Shown piece by piece: positions 1 to 5,373 of a stretch of DNA of 8,415 nucleotides. Position 1 is the first letter of the stretch, and each line of letters opens with the position of its first letter. The stretch is from JANXDG01 sp964561135 (GTDB lineage: Bacteria; Elusimicrobiota; Endomicrobiia; DTEH01): positions 1 to 8,415 of the forward strand of contig CAZLOB010000080.1 of NCBI GenBank assembly GCA_964561135.1. Direction: 5' to 3'. The notes under the pieces are model-generated. The model was not told the DNA's origin. It ran no database searches and saw only the letters and a list, made by a program, of their open reading frames with translations. Both the position numbers and the translations under genes were made by a program.

Positions 1-2
1 AA

Positions 3-1289
3 TTTATAGAGAAGTTTAATCTTGATGATGTAGAGAAAATAACTGGTGTCAATGTAGATAAATTAAAAGAAGTTGCTTATATTTATTCAAAATCAAAAGC
101 AGCTGTTATCCTTTGGTCAATGGGGATCACACAACATACAACAGGGACAGAGAATATTTTTGCGTTGTCCAATCTTGCACTTTTGACAGGACAAATTGGT
201 AAAAAAGGTGCTGGTCTTTGTCCGTTAAGAGGACAAAATAATGTCCAAGGTGCATGTGATATGGGAGCTTTGCCATCAGTTTATCCTGGATACTTCCCTG
301 TTGAAAACGAAGATACAATAGAATACTTTAAAAAGAAATGGCAAGTTGATAAACTTCCTAACAAAAATGGTTTGACAGTTGTTGAAATTTTTGATAGTAT
401 TTTAGAAGGGAAAGTAAAATTTCTTTACATAATGGGAGAAAATCCTCTTGTTTCAGATCCTGATATAAAACATATAGAGGAAGCACTTAAAAAAATTGAC
501 TTTCTTGTTGTGCAAGATATATTTTTGACAGAGACGGCGAAATACGCAGATATTGTGTTGCCAGCAAGGTGTTCTTTTGAGAAAGAAGGGACTTTTACAA
601 ACACTGAACGAAGAGTACAAAAAATATCAAAATGTGTTGAAGCACCTGTTGAGACAAAAGATGATTGGGAAATAATAAATTTACTTGCGAAAAAACTTGG
701 ATATGGTTTTAGCTACAACAACGTATGGGATATATTAACAGAAATAAACGATGTTGTCCCACAATATAAAGGTATAACACCTCAAAGAGTAAAAAATGAC
801 GAAAAACTTCAATGGCCATGTCCACAAGAAAACCATCCTGGTACTGAAACACTTCATACAACTGAGTTTAAAACAAAATCAAAAAAAGGTAAATTTATAC
901 CAGTGGAGTTTAAACCTCCCTATGAACTACCAAATAAAGATTTTCCTTTTATTCTTACAACTGGAAGAATAAGAGAACATTATCATACAAGAACAATGAC
1001 AGCTAGAAACAAAGGTATAGTTGAGATAGTTGGCGAAGATTTTTGTTTAATAAATCCTGAAGATGCTAAAAAGTTAGGATTAAAAGATAACGATTATGTT
1101 AAAATTTCTTCACGAAGAGCTGAATTAAAAATTAAAGTCAAACTTTCAGATAGTATCAAAAAAGGTGTAGTGTTTGTTCCTTTTCATTTCTATGCGAACC
1201 TTTTAACTCATAAAGAAAAACTTGATCCATATTCAAAAATACCTGAGTTTAAAGTCTGTGCTTGTAATATAAAAAAATGTATGGAATAA
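3..1289 (+). CDS. fdhA: Formate dehydrogenase alpha subunit (molybdopterin oxidoreductase), 5'-truncated by window edge
   Basis: This is the C-terminal 428 residues of a catalytic formate dehydrogenase subunit; the reading frame is open back to the window edge, so the ATG at 120 is internal. It would interconvert formate and CO2 at a Mo- or W-bis-MGD centre. Visible family signatures are LLTGQIGKKGAG followed by PLRGQNNVQGACDMGALP, which is typical of the FdhF/FdhH-type branch rather than nitrate reductases. The ETAKYADIVLPA and EGTFTNTERRVQ motifs come next. A C-terminal molybdopterin-dinucleotide-binding domain starts near PFILTTGRIREHYHTRTMT. The N-terminal part, with any [4Fe-4S] domain and the Cys or Sec metal ligand, is outside the window, so selenocysteine use cannot be judged. 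The protein ends soon after the PEFKVCA segment usual for this family. Its last 13 bases overlap mobA, which supports cofactor maturation and enzyme being expressed together. Family assignment is firm; the electron partner (NAD, ferredoxin or hydrogenase) is unknown. Confidence 0.93.
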   Translation, partial: FIEKFNLDDVEKITGVNVDKLKEVAYIYSKSKAAVILWSMGITQHTTGTENIFALSNLALLTGQIGKKGAGLCPLRGQNNVQGACDMGALPSVYPGYFPVENEDTIEYFKKKWQVDKLPNKNGLTVVEIFDSILEGKVKFLYIMGENPLVSDPDIKHIEEALKKIDFLVVQDIFLTETAKYADIVLPARCSFEKEGTFTNTERRVQKISKCVEAPVETKDDWEIINLLAKKLGYGFSYNNVWDILTEINDVVPQYKGITPQRVKNDEKLQWPCPQENHPGTETLHTTEFKTKSKKGKFIPVEFKPPYELPNKDFPFILTTGRIREHYHTRTMTARNKGIVEIVGEDFCLINPEDAKKLGLKDNDYVKISSRRAELKIKVKLSDSIKKGVVFVPFHFYANLLTHKEKLDPYSKIPEFKVCACNIKKCME

Positions 1290-1867
1290 TCCTTGCAAAA
1301 ACACAAAAAAGTAAACGTCTCGGTAAGATAAAGGCGTTTATAAAAATAGACGGTGTTTTTTTAATACAAAGAATGATTAATGAAATACATGATTGTTTTG
1401 AAAAAATAATAATTGTTACAACAGATATTAGCAAGTTTAAAAATATTAAAAATGCTGAGGTATGTTTGGATAAATATAATATAGGACCATTAGGGGGAAT
1501 TTTAACAGGTCTTACTTTTTCTCCACATCAATACAACTTTGTATTTGCTTGTGATTATCCTTTTATTAAAAAAATTGTTGTTGAATATATGAAGTCAGTT
1601 GAAAAAAATTATGATATACTTGTTCCTAAAAAAGGAGAGATTGTCCATCCATTGTTTGCAATCTATTCAAAAAATGTGTGTCCTATAATCCAACAAAAAG
1701 TAAAAGAAAAAAAATATAAAGTAACTGAGTTGGTAAATAGTGTCAACACAAGATATGTTGAAGATATAGAAAATTTTGACTTTGTTTTTTTTAATCTTAA
1801 TACAAAAGAAAACTTTAAACTGTTGAAAAGTTACTATAAAAGTAGTATAAGTTTTTTGAAAAACTAA
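1277..1867 (+). CDS. mobA: Divergent molybdenum cofactor guanylyltransferase (MobA-like)
   Basis: This 196-residue protein has the size and order of motifs of MobA, which transfers GMP from GTP to molybdopterin to make MGD, the form used by formate dehydrogenases. Visible are the N-terminal strand MYGIILA, GPLGGILTGL at 70-79, the metal-binding CDYPF at 92-96 (usually CDMPF), HPLFAIY at 124-130 and NLNTKENF at 173-180. The nucleotide-binding loop is abnormal. The usual LAGG-x-S-x-RMG-x-DK reads LAKTQKSKRLGKIKAF, so the GG pair and the Asp before Lys are absent while R, G and K remain. The ATG overlaps the end of fdhA by 13 bases in a different frame, so translation is probably coupled; no strong separate ribosome binding site is seen. 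The gene looks even more A/T-rich than its neighbours, with an A8 run at 1707-1714. It could alternatively be a cytidylyltransferase-type relative, but the gene context favours MobA. Confidence 0.82.
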   Translation: MYGIILAKTQKSKRLGKIKAFIKIDGVFLIQRMINEIHDCFEKIIIVTTDISKFKNIKNAEVCLDKYNIGPLGGILTGLTFSPHQYNFVFACDYPFIKKIVVEYMKSVEKNYDILVPKKGEIVHPLFAIYSKNVCPIIQQKVKEKKYKVTELVNSVNTRYVEDIENFDFVFFNLNTKENFKLLKSYYKSSISFLKN

Positions 1868-1870
1868 TTT

Positions 1871-1876
1871 AAGGAG
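1871..1876 (+). promoter_or_regulatory. Ribosome binding site for the DUF151 gene
   Basis: AAGGAG lies 9 nt before the ATG at 1886, just after the mobA stop codon, and supports that start. Confidence 0.75.
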
Positions 1877-1885
1877 AAAAATTTA

Positions 1886-2386
1886 ATGATAAAAGTAAAA
1901 CTTGTTGATTTATTGTTTGACGAAATTTCACAGATGGGCATAATTTTGTTAGGTGAAGAAAAACCGCAAGAAGGTTCTAAAATAAAAGTTGTCCCAATAT
2001 GGATTGGTATGTTTGAAGCTCAAGCAATTATGTTTAAACTACAAAATCTGTCTTTCCCAAGACCACTTACTCATGATCTTTTAAAAAATTGTATTGAACA
2101 TCTTAATGCTAAAGTTGAATATGTAGCGATTACAAAAATAGAAAATAATACTTATTATGCTGAGATACATTTGTTACAAGATGATAAGAAAATCGTTATT
2201 GACAGTAGACCTTCAGACGCAGTTGCTTTAGCAATTCGTGTTGACGCACCTATTTATTTAGCTGAAGAACTTATGCTTCATGCAAGTGTTGATAAAGAAG
2301 AATTTATAAAAGAACACAAAGAAAAGTTGTTACTTAAACTTTTGGAACTTGCAGAATCTGAAGAAGAAAAAAAATTAAAACATTAA
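1886..2386 (+). CDS. Bifunctional nuclease (BFN) / DUF151 family protein
   Basis: This 166-residue cytoplasmic protein matches the BFN (DUF151) domain across residues 1-135. Diagnostic segments are VPIWIGMFEAQAI at 36-48, RPLTHDLL at 59-66, IDSRPSDAVALAIR at 105-118 and APIYLAEELM at 121-130. Some plant members were reported to have DNase and RNase activity. The role of bacterial members is mostly unknown, so the nuclease label is a family name, not a demonstrated function here. The C-terminal 30 residues are rich in Lys and Glu and probably form a charged helix. The ATG at 1886 has a good AAGGAG site. The gene follows mobA by 18 nt and precedes the phosphoglycerate mutase by 26 nt, consistent with one transcript. 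Nothing looks broken or missing. Confidence 0.9.
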   Translation: MIKVKLVDLLFDEISQMGIILLGEEKPQEGSKIKVVPIWIGMFEAQAIMFKLQNLSFPRPLTHDLLKNCIEHLNAKVEYVAITKIENNTYYAEIHLLQDDKKIVIDSRPSDAVALAIRVDAPIYLAEELMLHASVDKEEFIKEHKEKLLLKLLELAESEEEKKLKH

Positions 2387-2412
2387 TTCTAATAACTTTG
2401 TTTTAAAAAGCA

Positions 2413-3642
2413 ATGATAAACTTAGATTTAATAAAGTCTTTATCAATAAAAAATGACAAAAAGATTGTTTTTGTTATAATAGATGGTTTAGGTGGTGCAG
2501 TAGATCCTTCTGTAGGAAGAACAGAACTTGATGTTGCAAACCATCCGAATTTGGATAATTTAGCAAAAGAATCATTATGTGGTCTTGCGATACCTGTAGA
2601 TTATGGTATTACACCTGGTAGTGGTCCCGGACATTTAGCTTTGTTTGGCTATGATCCTATAAAATATATGATAGGTCGTGGTATACTTGAAGTTTTAGGT
2701 CTTGGTATGGAGTTAGGACCAAACGATTTAGCTTTCCGAGGAAATTTTGCAACAATTAGTAATGACGATATTGTGATAGATCGTCGTGCTGGACGTATAC
2801 CAACTGAGGAAACTATTAGGTTGATTAAAAAAATACAAAATAGTATCAAAAAAATTGATGATGTTGAAATTATCCTTAAAGCAGGTAAAGAACATAGGTT
2901 TGCAGGTGTATTTAGACATAGCAAACTTGTGGAAGATATTACCGAGAATGATCCACATAAAGAAGGCAATAAACCACACGAAATACTTCCAACAATAAAT
3001 ACTGAAGAAGCTTTATTTACTGCATCTGTTGTAAACAAATTTATTTTGCAAGTAAAAGAATTGCTTAAAGATGAACCAAAGGCAAATTATGTCTTACTTA
3101 GAGGTTTTGCAAAATATCCTAATATACCAAAAATGCAAGAAGTTTATAAACTTACCCCTGTTGCAATCGCTGTATATCCAATGTATAAAGGTATAGCGAA
3201 AGTTGTTGGTATGGAAGTTGTTGACGGTTGTGAAACTATAGAAGATGAATTTAACAAATTACAAGAATTTTTCTTTAAACCCTATGATTTTTATTATCTT
3301 CATATAAAAGACACGGATAAACTTGGGGAAGATGGTAATTTTGAAGGCAAAGTTAAAAAGATAGAAGAAATAGATAAGTTTATACCTAAAGTCTTGTCAT
3401 TACAACCAGATGTTCTTGTTATAACTGGAGATCATTCAACACCTGCTATCACAAAAGGTCATTCATGGCATCCTGTCCCTATACTTATTTGGTCGAAAAA
3501 CATACCTGCTTGTGTGAAAAATAATGTAAATAGATTTACTGAAGAAGAGTTTTCTCGGGGTATGTTAGGACATATCTATATGACAAAAATTATTCTTTTA
3601 GCAATGGCATACTCGTCTAAACTTGATAAATACGGAGCATAA
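2413..3642 (+). CDS. apgM: 2,3-bisphosphoglycerate-independent phosphoglycerate mutase, archaeal type
   Basis: This 409-residue enzyme should interconvert 3- and 2-phosphoglycerate in glycolysis and gluconeogenesis through a phosphoserine intermediate and two metal ions. It belongs to the alkaline phosphatase superfamily, in the ApgM branch that is common in archaea and found in some bacteria. Motifs include the metal-binding IDGLGG (Asp24), ITPGSGPGHLALFGYDP at 66-82 with the presumed nucleophile Ser70, and IDRRAGRIPTEE at 122-133. Further on are the metal-site segments HIKDTDKLGEDG (297-308), GDHSTP (339-344) and KGHSWHPVP (348-356). The N-terminal extension MINLDLIKSLSIKND before the first strand resembles bacterial members. 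Length is normal for the branch. The ATG at 2413 has no clear Shine-Dalgarno site, only a weak A-rich stretch, so it may depend on upstream translation. The flavodoxin-like gene begins just 4 nt after its stop. Confidence 0.93.
   Translation: MINLDLIKSLSIKNDKKIVFVIIDGLGGAVDPSVGRTELDVANHPNLDNLAKESLCGLAIPVDYGITPGSGPGHLALFGYDPIKYMIGRGILEVLGLGMELGPNDLAFRGNFATISNDDIVIDRRAGRIPTEETIRLIKKIQNSIKKIDDVEIILKAGKEHRFAGVFRHSKLVEDITENDPHKEGNKPHEILPTINTEEALFTASVVNKFILQVKELLKDEPKANYVLLRGFAKYPNIPKMQEVYKLTPVAIAVYPMYKGIAKVVGMEVVDGCETIEDEFNKLQEFFFKPYDFYYLHIKDTDKLGEDGNFEGKVKKIEEIDKFIPKVLSLQPDVLVITGDHSTPAITKGHSWHPVPILIWSKNIPACVKNNVNRFTEEEFSRGMLGHIYMTKIILLAMAYSSKLDKYGA
3634..3637 (+). promoter_or_regulatory. Ribosome binding site selecting a TTG start
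   Basis: GGAG sits within the last codons of the mutase gene, 9 nt before TTG 3647. This favours TTG 3647 over the upstream in-frame TTG at 3623, which would overlap the mutase gene and lacks a comparable site. Confidence 0.5.
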
Positions 3643-3646
3643 AAGT

Positions 3647-4216
3647 TTGAACGGCGCAATCTTTAATTTTAGTCCTTCGTTAAAAGGTAGTTCTTCTTTT
3701 ATAACTAGTTATATATACGAACAATTATTATCAAATAAAATTCGTGTTGAGGTTATAAATGTGTGTAAATTTAAAATTTTACCTTGTAACGATTGCAGCA
3801 ATTATTGTTTTAGATATGGCAGATGTAAGATTAAAGATGACGAAATGTATAAAATTTATGAAATTTTGATAAAAAAAGAATTTTTTATTTTTGTGACACC
3901 AGTATATTTTTATCATCTACCCGGCTATGCAAAAATTATGATAGACCGTTGTCAACCCTACTGGGTTAGGAAATATGTTTTAAAAATTTTCGATATTGAT
4001 AAAAAATTAGGTTTTCTTGTTTGTATTGGTGCAACAAAGGGCAAAAGATTGTTTTCAGGTATAAACTTGACAATAAAATATTTTTTTGATATTTTTAACA
4101 TTCAGTTTGACAAAAAAAATAATTTGTATCTACGCAATATAGAAACAAAAGAAGATATTGATAAAAAAATCATAGATGGTTATATTTATAACTTGTTTAA
4201 ATTGATTAAAGTTTAA
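3647..4216 (+). CDS. Flavodoxin-fold NAD(P)H-dependent oxidoreductase with four-cysteine motif (iron-sulfur flavoprotein-like)
   Basis: This protein of about 189 residues belongs to the FMN reductase/WrbA-like flavodoxin family and probably moves electrons through bound FMN. The N-terminal strand and phosphate-binding loop read AIFNFSPSLKGSSSF (residues 4-18). The next part has Cys47, 50, 54 and 60 spaced CX2CX3CX5C, then KIKDDEMYKIYE, FVTPVYFYHLPGYAKIMIDR and a tail that looks complete. Related iron-sulfur flavoproteins bind a [4Fe-4S] cluster with a compact four-Cys motif (CX2CX2C-type); here the spacing differs by one residue, so cluster binding is plausible but not certain. No ATG exists near the N-terminus. 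TTG 3647 is preferred because GGAG lies 9 nt before it and the family N-terminus then begins cleanly; TTG 3623 is the alternative. The physiological partner is unknown. The gene is noticeably A/T-rich. Confidence 0.82.
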   Translation: MNGAIFNFSPSLKGSSSFITSYIYEQLLSNKIRVEVINVCKFKILPCNDCSNYCFRYGRCKIKDDEMYKIYEILIKKEFFIFVTPVYFYHLPGYAKIMIDRCQPYWVRKYVLKIFDIDKKLGFLVCIGATKGKRLFSGINLTIKYFFDIFNIQFDKKNNLYLRNIETKEDIDKKIIDGYIYNLFKLIKV

Positions 4217-4240
4217 TAAGGTGATATGTAGGCAATAATA

Positions 4241-4249
4241 AGGGAGGTG
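4241..4249 (+). promoter_or_regulatory. Strong ribosome binding site for the Ig-like protein
   Basis: AGGGAGGTG is almost a full match to the anti-Shine-Dalgarno sequence and lies just before ATG 4252. It is the strongest such site in the window, suggesting high translation of the small protein that follows. Confidence 0.7.
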
Positions 4250-4251
4250 TT

Positions 4252-4560
4252 ATGTCAAAAAAACAAACAAAAACTGTTAAAAAACCAAAATATGAAATTA
4301 CCATTGACCATCCAAAAGATGGTGAAGTTATTACACATAAAGTACATTATGCAGTACGAATCGGTACACCGAACAACGGTGTTGTTGAACTTTCTATTGA
4401 CGGATCTGAGTTTCACAGATGTCGACATTCAGTAGGATATTGGTGGTACGACTGGTACAACCTCCCTGTAGGTAAACATGTCTTAGTTGCAAGACTAGTT
4501 GATCCACAAAAAAACCGTACTTTAAAGAAATCACAACCTGTGAAATGTATTGTTAAATAA
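4252..4560 (+). CDS. Small Ig-like beta-sandwich protein of unknown function
   Basis: This 102-residue protein is not one I can name. After a Lys-rich N-terminus (MSKKQTKTVKKPK), it shows alternating short strands and turns. These include YEITIDHPKDGEVI, a VELSIDGSEFHRC segment, an aromatic-rich GYWWYDWYNLPVGKH stretch (near 64-78), then VLVARLVDPQKN and a final strand. The layout, with a polar IDG turn and a PxGxH turn before the next strand, resembles single Ig-like or fibronectin-like domains that are usually part of larger surface or carbohydrate-active proteins. There is no signal peptide or membrane segment, so it is likely cytoplasmic. Its very strong ribosome binding site suggests abundant expression. 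The following MshEN-domain gene starts 2-8 nt after its stop, so the two are probably translated together. The fold is an inference from pattern; function is unknown. Confidence 0.8.
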   Translation: MSKKQTKTVKKPKYEITIDHPKDGEVITHKVHYAVRIGTPNNGVVELSIDGSEFHRCRHSVGYWWYDWYNLPVGKHVLVARLVDPQKNRTLKKSQPVKCIVK

Positions 4561-4568
4561 ATTTGATA

Positions 4569-5018
4569 ATGAAACTTTTAGAATGTAAGATACAGTTTTT
4601 AGATGGTAAAAATGTTGAGTGTGTATCATTAGAACAGATGTTGAAGACTGTTTTTAAAGAAAAAAAACATAATCGGATACCGGTCTCGTTTGAACTTTCT
4701 GCTATTGATGAAGACGGTATAGTTTATCGCACTAAATTAAATTTTGTAGAATTTTCAGCTGAACAACGAGTAGTTGATAAAAAAATACTTTCTCAACTTG
4801 CACAACAAAAATTGCTTGGCCAAATTTTAGTAGAAGAAAAAATTATTACTAAAGAACAACTTGAAGAAGCTGTTGAAATACAAACAAAATATAAAGAGAA
4901 ACTTGGTGAAATATTAGTTAAATTTGGATATTGTACGCCACAACAAATCCTTCTTGCATTAGCTAAACAAATCGGTGTTGAAATAGACCCGAACTTTTTT
5001 AAAAAAAAAGAGAAATAA
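4569..5018 (+). CDS. Stand-alone MshEN / GspE_N-domain protein
   Basis: This 149-residue protein has an unrecognised N-terminal half (about 1-75, mostly predicted strands). The C-terminal half is a clear type II secretion ATPase N-terminal (MshEN) domain, without the ATPase itself. Two 24-residue repeats are visible, LLGQILVEEKIITKEQL...Q at 82-105 and KLGEILVKFGYCTPQQI...Q at 111-134, separated by five residues, the layout described for c-di-GMP-binding MshEN domains. The first repeat lacks the usual initial Arg (Leu) and the central Gly (Lys); the second has Lys for Arg and keeps Gly. Binding of c-di-GMP is therefore possible but uncertain. ATG 4569 is chosen; an in-frame TTG at 4563 is the alternative. 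No Shine-Dalgarno site is seen, which points to coupling with the Ig-like gene. A T6A9 tract lies close to the stop. The domain often regulates pilus or secretion machinery, but no such genes are present here. Confidence 0.83.
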   Translation: MKLLECKIQFLDGKNVECVSLEQMLKTVFKEKKHNRIPVSFELSAIDEDGIVYRTKLNFVEFSAEQRVVDKKILSQLAQQKLLGQILVEEKIITKEQLEEAVEIQTKYKEKLGEILVKFGYCTPQQILLALAKQIGVEIDPNFFKKKEK

Positions 5019-5034
5019 CTTTCGCAACTTTTAT

Positions 5035-5106
5035 GGGAGTGTCGGTTAATTGGCAAACCACCGGTCTCCAAAACCGGGACTGCAGGTTCGAGTCCTGCCA
5101 CTCCCG
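5035..5106 (+). tRNA. trnW: tRNA-Trp (anticodon CCA)
   Basis: A full 72-nt cloverleaf can be drawn. Acceptor GGGAGTG (5035-5041) pairs with CACTCCC (5099-5105). The D stem is GGTT/AACC with GG in the loop. Anticodon stem CCGGT/ACCGG encloses loop CTCCAAA, with CCA at 5068-5070. The variable loop is 4 nt, and T stem GCAGG/CCTGC encloses TTCGAGT. The discriminator is G5106, the usual identity base of bacterial tRNA-Trp. The 3' CCA is not encoded and must be added enzymatically. It lies 16 nt after a protein gene and 30 nt before rpmG on the same strand, so it is probably cut out of a mixed transcript. Confidence 0.97.
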
Positions 5107-5124
5107 TTGAAGATTTTTGTTAAT

Positions 5125-5130
5125 AAGGAG
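5125..5130 (+). promoter_or_regulatory. Ribosome binding site for rpmG
   Basis: AAGGAG, 6 nt before ATG 5137, fixes the start of L33. It rules out the longer open frame that begins at 5050 inside the tRNA. Confidence 0.8.
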
Positions 5131-5136
5131 ATAGTT

Positions 5137-5292
5137 ATGGCTGATAGAATAATTTATGTATTACAATGTACTCAGTGTAAAAACAAAAATTATTATTTTG
5201 CATCAAACAAGAAAAAAGAACTTAAAATTGAACTTAATAAATTTTGTAAAAAATGCAAGAAACATACTTTACATAAGTTTGTAAAAGGATAA
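5137..5292 (+). CDS. rpmG: 50S ribosomal protein L33
   Basis: This 51-residue basic protein is ribosomal protein L33, a small component of the large ribosomal subunit near the E site. It has the zinc-ribbon (C+) form, with Cys pairs CTQC (11-14) and CKKC (37-40). The segments RIIYVLQCTQC, NYYFASNKKK and the Lys-rich ending KKCKKHTLHKFVKG fit the family, and the length is normal. The start at ATG 5137 is supported by AAGGAG and by the usual family N-terminus. The frame is open upstream into tRNA-Trp, but that part is not coding. In many bacteria rpmG is next to tRNA-Trp and is followed by secE and nusG. Here the tRNA comes first and a pyrophosphatase gene follows. Because it carries the four Cys, it would need zinc; a Cys-less paralogue elsewhere cannot be excluded. 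Confidence 0.94.
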   Translation: MADRIIYVLQCTQCKNKNYYFASNKKKELKIELNKFCKKCKKHTLHKFVKG

Positions 5293-5373
5293 GATCTAGC
5301 CAGTTTCTAAATACGGGTTACATATGTAGATAATGGAAAGATAAATAAAAACAAAAGTGAAGGGGGATTGAAT
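5293..5373 (+). promoter_or_regulatory. Possible hppA promoter/leader region
   Basis: This 81-nt gap is the longest non-coding stretch in the window. It holds a GATAAT hexamer (5329-5334) that could be a -10 element, but no convincing -35 box at the right distance. A perfect 10-bp palindrome TACATATGTA (5319-5328) lies directly before it. The gap ends with AGGGGG (5361-5366), the ribosome binding site of the next gene. A promoter here is only a suggestion. Confidence 0.25.
5361..5366 (+). promoter_or_regulatory. Ribosome binding site deciding the hppA start
   Basis: AGGGGG is 7 nt from ATG 5374 but only 1 nt from the alternative TTG 5368, so ATG 5374 is the better start. Confidence 0.65.

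Noticed and set aside
2649..3038. Reverse-strand open frames inside the mutase gene
   Set aside because: They are opposite well-conserved ApgM sequence and show only composition-driven low-complexity Ser/Ile-rich translations.
4247..4435. A 62-codon forward open frame starting at 4247
   Set aside because: It is in another frame inside the Ig-like protein gene. Its start falls within the ribosome binding site of the better-supported ATG 4252.
4995..5009. T6A9 tract considered as a terminator or frameshift site
   Set aside because: There is no GC-rich stem, the T run is before the A run, and the protein ends normally a few codons later without needing slippage.
5050..5136. N-terminal extension of L33 back to an in-frame start at 5050
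   Set aside because: The extension is the translation of tRNA-Trp sequence. ATG 5137 has a good AAGGAG site and gives the normal L33 length.
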